NCBI RefSeq assembly: GCF_018987265.1
Contig: NZ_CP076854.1
Coordinates: 1,364,001 to 1,428,000 of the forward strand
DNA: 64,000 nucleotides
Reading direction: 5' to 3'
Source of the DNA: Rhizobium sp. WYJ-E13
GTDB lineage: Bacteria; Pseudomonadota; Alphaproteobacteria; Rhizobiales; Rhizobiaceae
This document shows, piece after piece, positions 25,958-34,377 of the stretch. Below the pieces are notes generated by a model. That model did not search any database, was not told the origin of the DNA, and saw nothing but the letters and a program-made list of their open reading frames with translations. Numbering within the stretch: position 1 is the first letter of the stretch; the number at the start of each line of letters is the position of its first letter. A program made the position numbers and the translations under genes.

Positions 25958-27132
25958 TGTCGCCCCTACCCGCTCCCGGTGCGCCGCTGCCGCACTATGT
26001 TTCGACCGCCCCGTTCGACCCGATCGCAACGGAGACCATGACATCCGCGCAGTCTCGTATCCACCTTGCCTCGCAAAAGCAGCTCATGTGGTGGAAGTTC
26101 AAGCGCCACAGGCTGGCGCTTGCATCCGGCATTTTCCTCGCCGCCGTCTACCTGATGATCCTGATCGTCGAGTTCCTGGCGCCTTACGGGCTGCATACCC
26201 GCAACGTCGATTTCATCCATTCGCCGCCGCAGCGCGTCCGTCTTTTCGACAGCGAGGGCAATTTCGTCGGCCCCTTCGTCTATGGCCGGAAGATGACGCT
26301 CGATATCGATACGCTGCACCGTCTCTATACCGACAACCAGAACGACATCCAGCCGATCCGCTTCTTCTGCCGTGGCGATGACTACAAGCTCTGGGGCCTT
26401 GTCGCTTCCGACTTTCATCTCGTCTGCCCCGCAATCGGCGGTCAGATGTTCCTACTCGGCACCGACCGTCTTGGCCGTGACGTGCTTTCACGCATCCTTT
26501 ATGGCGCGCGCATCTCGCTCACCATCGGGCTGATCGGTATTTCCATCAGTTTCGTGCTCGGTATCGTGATCGGCGGCCTTGCAGGCTACTGGGGCGGTAT
26601 CTTCGACCTCATCGTCCAGCGCCTGATCGAAGTGCTGCAATCCCTGCCTTCGTTGCCGCTCTGGATGGCGCTCGCCGCCATCATGCCGGTGACATGGAGC
26701 CCGATCGTCATCTATTTCGGCATCACCGTCATTCTTGGCATCATCGACTGGACGGGTCTTGCCCGCGCCGTGCGCTCCAAGCTTCTGGCGCTGCGCGAGG
26801 AAGATTATGTCCAGGCAGCCCAGCTCATGGGTGCCAGCACGCCCCGTGTCATCGGCCGGCATCTCGTGCCCGGCTTCATGTCGCATCTCATCGCATCCGC
26901 CACCATTTCCATTCCGGGTATGATCCTCGGTGAGACGGCGCTCTCCTTCCTCGGCCTCGGCCTGCGGCCGCCCATTACCAGCTGGGGCATCCTGCTGACG
27001 GAGGCCAAGAGCGTAAGCGTCATCGCCTTCTATCCATGGCTACTGTTCCCAATCGTTCCGGTTGTGCTAGTGATTTTGGCATTCAATTTTCTGGGAGATG
27101 GCTTGCGCGATGCGGCAGATCCCTACAAATAG
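25957..27132 (+). CDS. Peptide ABC transporter permease 2 (YejE/DppC type)
   Basis: 391 residues. After a cytoplasmic N-terminus of about 50 residues and the first helix there is a long periplasmic insertion (about residues 75-165) before LGTDRLGRDVLSRILYGARISL, then the remaining helices and EAA loop YVQAAQLMGASTPRVIGRHLVP. That insertion is a feature of the YejE group rather than plain DppC. It is the last gene of the importer operon. The glycosyltransferase gene follows after only about 95 bases, so read-through is possible. Confidence 0.9.
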   Translation: MSPLPAPGAPLPHYVSTAPFDPIATETMTSAQSRIHLASQKQLMWWKFKRHRLALASGIFLAAVYLMILIVEFLAPYGLHTRNVDFIHSPPQRVRLFDSEGNFVGPFVYGRKMTLDIDTLHRLYTDNQNDIQPIRFFCRGDDYKLWGLVASDFHLVCPAIGGQMFLLGTDRLGRDVLSRILYGARISLTIGLIGISISFVLGIVIGGLAGYWGGIFDLIVQRLIEVLQSLPSLPLWMALAAIMPVTWSPIVIYFGITVILGIIDWTGLARAVRSKLLALREEDYVQAAQLMGASTPRVIGRHLVPGFMSHLIASATISIPGMILGETALSFLGLGLRPPITSWGILLTEAKSVSVIAFYPWLLFPIVPVVLVILAFNFLGDGLRDAADPYK

Positions 27133-27227
27133 CGTCGAGTTCGACGGGCTGCTTCGCGTCCGTCGCCTCGTGGCCTCCGATTTGCGGGGGTGGTAGAAGT
27201 ATGTCGTCCACCTCAGAGGGCACACAC

Positions 27228-28436
27228 ATGGCCAGACGCCTCGAAGATGCACGCATCCTTATGTACAGCCACGATACATTCGGCCTCGGCCACTTGCGCC
27301 GTTGTCGCACGATCGCCCATGCCCTCGTCGAGGATTATCGCGGCCTGAACATATTGATCATCTCGGGCGCGACGATTGCCGGCGCCTTCGATTATCGTGC
27401 CCGCGTCGACTTCGTGAAGATCCCGAGCGTCATCAAGCTTCGCAACGGTGAATATACGTCGCTCGCCAGCCACATCGATCTTCAGGATACGCTGAAGATG
27501 CGCGAGTCGAGCATTCGTCACACCGCCGAGACCTTCGAACCCGATATCTTCATCGTCGACAAGGAGCCGATGGGCCTGAAGGGCGAGATCGAGGAAACGC
27601 TTGCCTATCTGAAAGCGCGCGGTACCACTCTGGTGCTCGGTCTGCGCGAGATCATGGACGCACCGCATCTGCTCGAAGCCGAGTGGAAGAGAAACAGCGT
27701 CATGCAGAAGATCGACCAGTATTACGACAGCATCTGGGTCTACGGGCCGCCGGACTTCTACGATCCGCTTGTCGGCCTCGACGTGCCTGCCGGCGTTCGC
27801 CGCAAGATGGATTTCGTCGGCTTCCTGCAGCGTAGCGTCTCCAAGGGCAAGAACTCGCTGAATGCCCGCAAGGACGACTATATCCTGGTGACGACAGGCG
27901 GCGGCGGTGACGGCTCCGATCTCGTTCACGACGTGATGAATGCCTATGAGGCCGACGAGACGCTGACCCAGAAGGCGCTTGTCGTACTTGGTCCCTATAT
28001 GCCGGCGGCCGAACGGGCAAAGCTGGTCAAAAAAGGGGAGAAGATCCCCTATATCGAGGTGATCGAGTTCGACAACCACATGGAGGAGTTGATCGACGGT
28101 GCCACTGCCGTCGTCGCTATGGGTGGCTACAACACCTATTGCGAGATCCTTTCCTTCGACAAGCCGGCGCTCATCGTCCCACGCGTCGCCCCGCGCGAGG
28201 AGCAGCTACTGCGCGCCCGCCGCGCCAGCGAACTCGGCCTCATCGATATGCTGCTGCCCGAGCAATCTGCTGACCCGGCAATCATGGCCGAAACGTTGAA
28301 GCGCCTGCCCTCACGGCTGCCGCCATCAAAGAGCGGCTGCAACATGCACCTCGAGGGGCTGGATCATATTTCCCGCACGGTCGGCATGTGGCTGGACAGC
28401 CGAGGACGCCATCTTTCCCTCGTCGGCGCAGAATAA
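27228..28436 (+). CDS. MurG-like glycosyltransferase (COG4671-like)
   Basis: 402 residues. The N-terminal loop HDTFGLGHLRRCRTIAHAL and the C-terminal donor-site block MGGYNTYCEILSFDKPALIVPR match the GT-B/MurG-like 'predicted glycosyltransferase' group. It shares this layout with the gene at 29692, so the two look like distant paralogues. The ATG at 27228 has GAGGG seven bases upstream; an in-frame ATG at 27201 is an alternative. It opens a run of three glycosyltransferases followed by an exporter-like protein. Donor and acceptor are unknown. Confidence 0.75.
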   Translation: MARRLEDARILMYSHDTFGLGHLRRCRTIAHALVEDYRGLNILIISGATIAGAFDYRARVDFVKIPSVIKLRNGEYTSLASHIDLQDTLKMRESSIRHTAETFEPDIFIVDKEPMGLKGEIEETLAYLKARGTTLVLGLREIMDAPHLLEAEWKRNSVMQKIDQYYDSIWVYGPPDFYDPLVGLDVPAGVRRKMDFVGFLQRSVSKGKNSLNARKDDYILVTTGGGGDGSDLVHDVMNAYEADETLTQKALVVLGPYMPAAERAKLVKKGEKIPYIEVIEFDNHMEELIDGATAVVAMGGYNTYCEILSFDKPALIVPRVAPREEQLLRARRASELGLIDMLLPEQSADPAIMAETLKRLPSRLPPSKSGCNMHLEGLDHISRTVGMWLDSRGRHLSLVGAE

Positions 28437-28447
28437 AGAGCCATCCT

Positions 28448-29695
28448 TTGTCGCCACGCCGCAAGATTCTCGTCGTGCTGAAAGGCTACCCCCGCCTTTC
28501 GGAAACCTTCATCGCCCAGGAATTGCTCGGTCTCGAACAGGCCGGCTTCGACCTGACGCTGATTTCCATGCGCCGGCCGACCGACAAGAAGCGTCATCCC
28601 GTCCATGACGAGATCAAGGCGCGCGTCGTCTATCTTCCGGAATATCTGCACGAAGAGCCGATCCGCGTGCTGAAGGGTCTTCTTGCCGGCTTTTCGAAAC
28701 CTGGCTTCGGCGCGCTGATGAAGCGTTTCTTTGCCGATCTGCCGCGCGACATCTCCCGCAACCGCTTCCGCCGGCTCGGCCAAGCGCTGGTCCTTGCGCG
28801 CGAATGGCCTGACAACGGCGAGTGGCTGCATGCTCATTTTATCCATACGCCGGCTTCCGTGACGGAATATGCGAGCATTCTGACCGGCACGCCGTGGACC
28901 TGCTCGGCCCATGCCAAGGATATCTGGACCTCGCCCGACTGGGACCTCGGCCAGAAGCTCGGAAGTGCCCGCTGGGCCGTCACCTGCACCCGCAGCGGCT
29001 ACGAGCATATGAAGGCGCTGACGAGGCGCGAGGATGCGGTCCATCTGAGCTATCACGGGCTCGACCTCGCCCGCTTCGGCCATTTCGCGGGTGAGCGCTC
29101 GAACCGCAACGGCAGCGATCCCGCCGACCCCGTCTTCATCCTCAGCGTCGGCCGCGCGGTGGAAAAGAAGGGCTACGACGTGCTGCTGCGCGCGCTTGCC
29201 CTGCTGCCTGAGGACATCAACTGGCGCATGGACCATATCGGCGGCGGCGAGGAGCTTTCCAAGCTGAAAGAGCTTGCCGCTGAACTCGGCCTTGCCGAGC
29301 GCATCACCTGGAAGGGCGCGCTGGCGCAGGAAGACGTGCTCGATCACTATCGCCGCGCCGACCTCTTCGCGCTCGCCTGCCGCATAGCCGCCAATGGCGA
29401 CCGCGACGGCCTGCCGAATGTACTGGTCGAGGCTTCCAGCCAGCGGCTCGTCTGTCTCTCCACCAATGTCTCAGGCGTACCGGAACTGCTAAGCGACGGC
29501 GAGAACGGTCTGGTCGTGCCGCCGGAGGATCCGGCAGCCCTTGCAAAGGCGCTCGAGACGGCGATCCGCAATCCCGATATGCGCAAACGGCTGGGCGATG
29601 CGGCGGAGGAACGCGTGCGAGACCATTTCGATTACCATTCCAGCATCCGTCAGCTGAGCGGCCTCTTCGAGGCAGAATGGCAGAAGGCGTCATGA
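28448..29695 (+). CDS. Glycosyltransferase family 4
   Basis: 415-residue GT-B enzyme starting KILVVLKGYPRLSETFI, a common opening of exopolysaccharide GT4 proteins. The retaining E-x7-E element is in NVLVEASSQRLVCLSTNVSGVPELL, and FILSVGRAVEKKGYDVLL marks the linker into the C-lobe. No ATG fits. TTG at 28448 is chosen because AGAG lies about seven bases upstream and it starts just after the previous stop; a start upstream at 28388 would overlap the previous gene. Its TGA overlaps the next ATG. Confidence 0.82.
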   Translation: MSPRRKILVVLKGYPRLSETFIAQELLGLEQAGFDLTLISMRRPTDKKRHPVHDEIKARVVYLPEYLHEEPIRVLKGLLAGFSKPGFGALMKRFFADLPRDISRNRFRRLGQALVLAREWPDNGEWLHAHFIHTPASVTEYASILTGTPWTCSAHAKDIWTSPDWDLGQKLGSARWAVTCTRSGYEHMKALTRREDAVHLSYHGLDLARFGHFAGERSNRNGSDPADPVFILSVGRAVEKKGYDVLLRALALLPEDINWRMDHIGGGEELSKLKELAAELGLAERITWKGALAQEDVLDHYRRADLFALACRIAANGDRDGLPNVLVEASSQRLVCLSTNVSGVPELLSDGENGLVVPPEDPAALAKALETAIRNPDMRKRLGDAAEERVRDHFDYHSSIRQLSGLFEAEWQKAS

Positions 29696-30825
29696 CGGCT
29701 CCCCGCATCTTCTTTTATGTCCAGCATCTGCTCGGCATCGGTCATATTGCGCGCGCCAGCCGCATCGCCAATGCGTTGGTAAAGGACGGCTTCGAAGTTA
29801 CCGTCGTCACCGGCGGCCTGCCTGTGCCGGGCTTTCCGGGCGACGGTGTGAAGGCCATCGAACTGCCGCCGGTCGTCGCCAGCAACGTCGGCTTTTCCGG
29901 CCTTGCCGATGCCGACGGACAGGCGGCAGGCGAAGAATTTCTGTCCAGACGCCGCGACCTGCTTCTGAAAGCCTTTGAGGAAGCGAAGCCCGAAGTCGTC
30001 ATTATCGAGGCCTTCCCCTTTGGCCGCCGACAGATGCGCTTCGAACTTCTGCCCCTGCTCGATGCAATCGGAAAGGCCAACCCGCGGCCGAAGCTCTTAA
30101 GCTCAGTGCGCGACATCCTGCAGGAAAACCGCAAGCCCGGCCGCGACGAGGAAACCGTCAAACTGGTCAGGGACCATTTCGACGCCGTGCTCATTCACGG
30201 CGATCCGGGCTTTGTGCGTCTGGAAGATACTTTTCCGCTGACAGCCGAGATCGCCGACCGGCTGCGCTATACCGGTCTCGTCGCTCCACCGCCGGCACCG
30301 GAACCGTCCGAGACATTCGACATCATCGCTTCGGCGGGCGGCGGCGCCGTCGGGCTGGAACTGATCCGCGCCGCCCGCGATGCGGCCGCACTTCTGCCTG
30401 CCGATATCAGCTGGCTGCTGATTACCGGCCCCAACCTTCCCACAGCCGACTTTTCCGCATTGTCGGAAGATGCCCCCGCCAATGTCACGCTGGTACGGTT
30501 CCGCAAGGATTTCCCCTCGCTGCTGCGCGGTGCGAAAGTCTCGATCTCGCAGGCCGGCTACAATACGGTGGGCGATCTCCTGCGCACCCAATGCCGCTCG
30601 ATCCTCATCCCCTTCGTGGCTGCGGGTGAGACGGAACAGACCGTGCGCGCCGAACGGCTGCAGGCGTTAGGCCTTGCCGAAATCCTGCCGGAGCAGGGGA
30701 TGACGCTCGACGACGTCAAGGCTGCGGTCGAAAGGGCACTTGTCGCCCCGCCGCGTCCGGCCGTTTCACTCGATCTCGATGGTGCCGTAAAAAGTGCAGC
30801 CATCATTCGTTCAATGATCGGCTGA
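29692..30825 (+). CDS. MurG-like glycosyltransferase, paralogue of the 27228 gene
   Basis: 377 residues with FFYVQHLLGIGHIARASRIANAL at the N-terminus and SQAGYNTVGDLLRTQCRSILIPF near 290-310, the same landmarks as the gene at 27228. The acceptor half differs strongly between the two. ATG at 29692 is set by ATGA overlap with the GT4 gene. Together the three genes form a tightly packed set that likely builds one glycan. 195 bases separate it from the exporter-like gene. Confidence 0.77.
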   Translation: MTAPRIFFYVQHLLGIGHIARASRIANALVKDGFEVTVVTGGLPVPGFPGDGVKAIELPPVVASNVGFSGLADADGQAAGEEFLSRRRDLLLKAFEEAKPEVVIIEAFPFGRRQMRFELLPLLDAIGKANPRPKLLSSVRDILQENRKPGRDEETVKLVRDHFDAVLIHGDPGFVRLEDTFPLTAEIADRLRYTGLVAPPPAPEPSETFDIIASAGGGAVGLELIRAARDAAALLPADISWLLITGPNLPTADFSALSEDAPANVTLVRFRKDFPSLLRGAKVSISQAGYNTVGDLLRTQCRSILIPFVAAGETEQTVRAERLQALGLAEILPEQGMTLDDVKAAVERALVAPPRPAVSLDLDGAVKSAAIIRSMIG

Positions 30826-31020
30826 AACCCTCGCCTATTCTAAAATTCATGTGATATAAGAAAATTTCCGGCGAGAATCGGCGTTTCGACATCAGTCCGC
30901 TCCGCCTTGTTTTCGTTGCGATATCGGCGGTCTGACTGCATGGTCCTGTATTCGGAGATTCCCCTTTCTTCAGCATCAGGATCACGGTGCGGACTTTCCC
31001 CCACAGTCTGACGGTTAGCC

Positions 31021-33735
31021 ATGGAAAAAAGCCTCGCGCGCTACATCTGGAAGAATACGCGGCTGCAGCAGCTCTGGATTCTGCTGGTCGTCGCAGCCTC
31101 CATGGTGCCTTACTTCCTGTCCTTCGATCTGCCGAAGCAGATCGTCAATGGACCAATTCAGGGTGACGGCTTCGAAGGGCCGGGCGCAAGACAGACCTTC
31201 ATGCACATCGCCTACGACATCCCACTGATCGGGCATGTCGAAATCTTCAAGGGCCTGGAGCTCAACCGCTTCCAGATGCTGATGGCACTGAGCCTGGTCT
31301 TCCTGGCGCTCGTCGTGCTGAACGGCCTCTTCAAGTTCTACATCAACACCTACAAAGGCCGGCTCGGCGAGCGCATGTTGCGCCGCATCCGCTTCGAACT
31401 CATCGATCGCGTGCTTCGTTTCCCGCCTGCCCATTTCAAGCGGGTGAAATCCGCCGAGATCGCCACCATGATCAAGGATGAGGTGGAGCCGATGGGTGGC
31501 TTCACAGGCGACGCCTTCGTCTCACCCGCCCTGCTCGGCGGTCAGGCGATCACCGCCCTTGCCTTCATCATCATCCAGAATTTCTGGCTTGGCATGATCG
31601 CGGCTGCCATCGTCGGCGTGCAGGCCATCGTCATTCCCCGCATGCGCAAGCGTCTCTTGGAACTCGGCCGTCAGCGCCAGCTGACCGCGCGCGAACTTTC
31701 AGGCCGTGTCGGCGAGATCGTCGACGGCATCGGCACGATCCACGGCAACGATACCTCCAACTTCGAGCGCGCCGATATCGCCACCCGCCTCGGCCGCATC
31801 TTCTCGATCCGCTACGACCTTTATCAGTGGAAGTTTTTAGTCAAGTTCATCAACAACTTCCTCGCCCAGGTCACGCCCTTCCTGTTCTATGCGATCGGCG
31901 GTTATCTGGCGCTGCAGGGCCGACTCGACATCGGTCAGCTCGTCGCCGTCATTTCCGCCTACAAGGACCTTCCCGGCCCGCTGAAGGAACTGATCGACTG
32001 GGACCAGATGCGCCAGGACGTGCAGGTCAAATATGCGCAGGTCTACGAGCAGTTCAATGTCGAGCCGCTGATCGAAAGCCGCATCCAGGAGCTGGCCACG
32101 ACACCGGTGACACCGCTGACGAGCTCCTTCGTCGTCACAAACCTCTCCGTCAGCGACGACAGCGGCGCACGCCTCGTCGACCATGTCTCGGTTGAGATCA
32201 AACCAAACGAGACGGTTGCGATCGTCGGGCCGAACGGCAGCGGCGCGGAAGCCTTCGCCGAAGCGCTTGGCCGGCTCGTCTGGCCTGATTCCGGCCGCAT
32301 CACGATCGACGGGCAGGACCTGCTGGATCTGCCGGAATCGATCACCGGCCGGCGCATCTCCTATGCAGCAGCCGACAGCTATTTCTTCCACGGCACGCTG
32401 CGCGACAATCTGCTCTACGGCCTCAAGCATGCGCCGATGAAGGAACCCGAATATGACGGCAAGGCCGCGCAGGAATACAAGTGGCATGTCGCGGAATCGC
32501 AGAAGGCCGGCAACCCGACGCTCGATCTCAACAGCGACTGGGTTGATTACAAGGCAGCCGGCGCGAACGGACCTGAAGACCTGCTGAAGGCGATCCGGCC
32601 GGTGCTCGACGCCGTCATGATGTCGCAGGACATTCTGGATCTGGCATTGCGCTCCACCGTCAATACCGAGGTTCATACTGCGCTCGGTAGCCATATCGTC
32701 GAACTTCGGAGGTCACTGCGCGAGCGGCTCGCCCAGGAAAACCTCGACGCCATCGTCGTGCCCTTCGATTTCGACGCTTACAACACACAGGCGACCGTCG
32801 GCGAAAACCTGCTCTTCGGCACGATGAAACGGCCGCTGATGAACAACCGCCGGCTTGCCGGCCATCCCTATTTCCAGCAGCTCTTCCGCGATACCGGACT
32901 GAGCACCGACCTCTATGCGATGGGCCTGGAAATCGCCGAAAACGCGGTGGAACTCTTCCACGACCTGCCGCCGGACCACCCTTTCTTCCAGCAGCTCACC
33001 TTCATGACTGCGGATGACATCCCGACCTACCAGGCGCTGCTGCAGAAGCTGCAGGGCAAGCGCTTCGAGGATGCAACACCGGAAGACCGGGCAAGCATCA
33101 TCCGCCTGAGCTTCGCCTATATCGAACCTCGGCATCGCTTCGGTCTTTTGACCCAGGCCCTGATGGACAAGATCGTCGACGCCCGCAAGCAGTTCCACCA
33201 GAACATCCCCGACGATCTCGCCGAGCTGATCGAGCGTTATGATATAAACCGCTTTACGGCCTCCGCGAGCTTGATGGACAATGTGCTCTTCGGCCGCATC
33301 GCCTATCAGCAGGCCGATGCCTCCGACCGCATCCGCCTCATCATGGGTGAACTTTTCGATGCACTCGATCTCTACGACGACGTATTGTCGATCGGGCTGG
33401 AATTCGATGTGGGTTCTGGCGGCAAGCGCCTGACGGGGGTGCAGCGGCAGAAGCTCAATCTCGCCCGCGCCCTGCTCAAGCGCTCCGACTACTTCATCTT
33501 CAACCGGCCGATCCCGGCGCTTGACCAGCGCATCCAGGACCAGATCATCCACAACGTCATCGAAGGCCTGCATGAGGAAGGCAAGCGCCCGGCGATCATC
33601 TGGGTGCTGTCCAACGCCAAGCTTGCGGAAATCTTCGATCGAATTCTGCTCTTCGATCGCGGCGGCCTTGCCGAGGCGGGCAACTATCCGGAACTTTCCG
33701 AGAAAAACGGGATGTTCAAGGAACTGTTATCGTAA
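31021..33735 (+). CDS. ABC-exporter-like protein with degenerate NBD and large insertion
   Basis: 904 residues. The exporter-type membrane domain covers about 15-330. The nucleotide-binding domain starts near 370, but its catalytic motifs are altered: Walker A is GPNGSGAEA at 403-411 (Lys to Ala409, Ser/Thr to Glu410), the signature is LTGVQ at 804-808, Walker B is YFIFNRP (Asp-Glu to Asn828-Arg829), and the H-loop His is missing in WVLSNAKL. The D-loop PALD survives. Between Q-loop and signature lies a roughly 280-residue insertion that repeats the D/E-N-x-L-x-G element (459-467, 592-600, 750-758). ATP hydrolysis is unlikely; a scaffold, regulated channel or partner-dependent transporter is possible. 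Confidence 0.8.
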   Translation: MEKSLARYIWKNTRLQQLWILLVVAASMVPYFLSFDLPKQIVNGPIQGDGFEGPGARQTFMHIAYDIPLIGHVEIFKGLELNRFQMLMALSLVFLALVVLNGLFKFYINTYKGRLGERMLRRIRFELIDRVLRFPPAHFKRVKSAEIATMIKDEVEPMGGFTGDAFVSPALLGGQAITALAFIIIQNFWLGMIAAAIVGVQAIVIPRMRKRLLELGRQRQLTARELSGRVGEIVDGIGTIHGNDTSNFERADIATRLGRIFSIRYDLYQWKFLVKFINNFLAQVTPFLFYAIGGYLALQGRLDIGQLVAVISAYKDLPGPLKELIDWDQMRQDVQVKYAQVYEQFNVEPLIESRIQELATTPVTPLTSSFVVTNLSVSDDSGARLVDHVSVEIKPNETVAIVGPNGSGAEAFAEALGRLVWPDSGRITIDGQDLLDLPESITGRRISYAAADSYFFHGTLRDNLLYGLKHAPMKEPEYDGKAAQEYKWHVAESQKAGNPTLDLNSDWVDYKAAGANGPEDLLKAIRPVLDAVMMSQDILDLALRSTVNTEVHTALGSHIVELRRSLRERLAQENLDAIVVPFDFDAYNTQATVGENLLFGTMKRPLMNNRRLAGHPYFQQLFRDTGLSTDLYAMGLEIAENAVELFHDLPPDHPFFQQLTFMTADDIPTYQALLQKLQGKRFEDATPEDRASIIRLSFAYIEPRHRFGLLTQALMDKIVDARKQFHQNIPDDLAELIERYDINRFTASASLMDNVLFGRIAYQQADASDRIRLIMGELFDALDLYDDVLSIGLEFDVGSGGKRLTGVQRQKLNLARALLKRSDYFIFNRPIPALDQRIQDQIIHNVIEGLHEEGKRPAIIWVLSNAKLAEIFDRILLFDRGGLAEAGNYPELSEKNGMFKELLS

Positions 33736-33831
33736 TATTCTATTGGGGCGGCAGAGACGGCGCCCGCAAGGCGCTTGGAATTGGTTTTTAGCGCATGATC
33801 AAGGACCATGCGGCAGGGGGTTGTAACGCTC

Positions 33832-34299
33832 ATGCTGTTGAGAGATGAAGTCGAAATGCTGCGGCGGGTGCCGATCTTCTCGAGGATCGCACCAGCGAAA
33901 CTCAAGCTCTTGGCCTTCACCTCCGATCGCATGACCTACCACGCCGGCCAGAACCTGTTCCGCCAGGGCGATGTCGGCGACGCTGCCTATGTCGTTCTGT
34001 CAGGCACGGCCGACATCATCGTTTCCTCGCCTGCCGGTGAGATCAAGGTCGCCGATGTCGAGGTCAATTCCATCGTCGGCGAAATCGCCATTCTCTGCGA
34101 CGTCTCGCGTACCGCGACCGTGCGCGCCACCTCACCACTCGAAGTCCTACGCATCAGCAAGGAACATTTCCTCAAGCTTCTGAGCGATTTCCCGGAAATG
34201 GCCGTGGAGATCATGCGCGTGCTCGCCGACCGTCTCAACCATACGACCGCTGAATTGACCGCCGCGCGGGCTGCCAAGCAGCCGCAGATGGCGCAGTAA
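33832..34299 (+). CDS. Cyclic nucleotide-binding domain protein
   Basis: 155 residues, almost all a CAP-type cNMP-binding domain: FRQGDVGDAAYVVLSGTADI, then SIVGEIAILCDVSRTATVRATSPLEVLRI, the phosphate-binding cassette region. No helix-turn-helix follows, so it is not a complete CRP/FNR regulator. The cassette has GEIAILCDVSRTATV, with Arg in the position that contacts cyclic phosphate. ATG at 33832 is favoured by the family-like N-terminus; ATG at 33808 is possible. It lies 96 bases after the exporter-like gene and may regulate it by protein contact. Confidence 0.82.
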   Translation: MLLRDEVEMLRRVPIFSRIAPAKLKLLAFTSDRMTYHAGQNLFRQGDVGDAAYVVLSGTADIIVSSPAGEIKVADVEVNSIVGEIAILCDVSRTATVRATSPLEVLRISKEHFLKLLSDFPEMAVEIMRVLADRLNHTTAELTAARAAKQPQMAQ

Positions 34300-34323
34300 A
34301 GCTCGAAAATAAGATCCCCAAAT

Positions 34324-34359
34324 AAAAAGGCCCGCCGGGTTTTCCAGGCGGGCCTTTTT
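34324..34359 (+). terminator. Strong intrinsic terminator
   Basis: A perfect 13-bp stem: AAAAAGGCCCGCC (34324-34336), a 10-nt loop, then GGCGGGCCTTTTT (34347-34359). The A- and T-runs make it work in both directions. It ends the cNMP-binding gene and the convergent MFS gene. Confidence 0.92.
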
Positions 34360-34377
34360 GTTATGCCTCTATGCGCG

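Noticed and set aside
33808..34299. Calling the cNMP-binding protein a CRP/FNR transcription factor
   Set aside because: The protein ends soon after the cyclic-nucleotide domain and has no helix-turn-helix.
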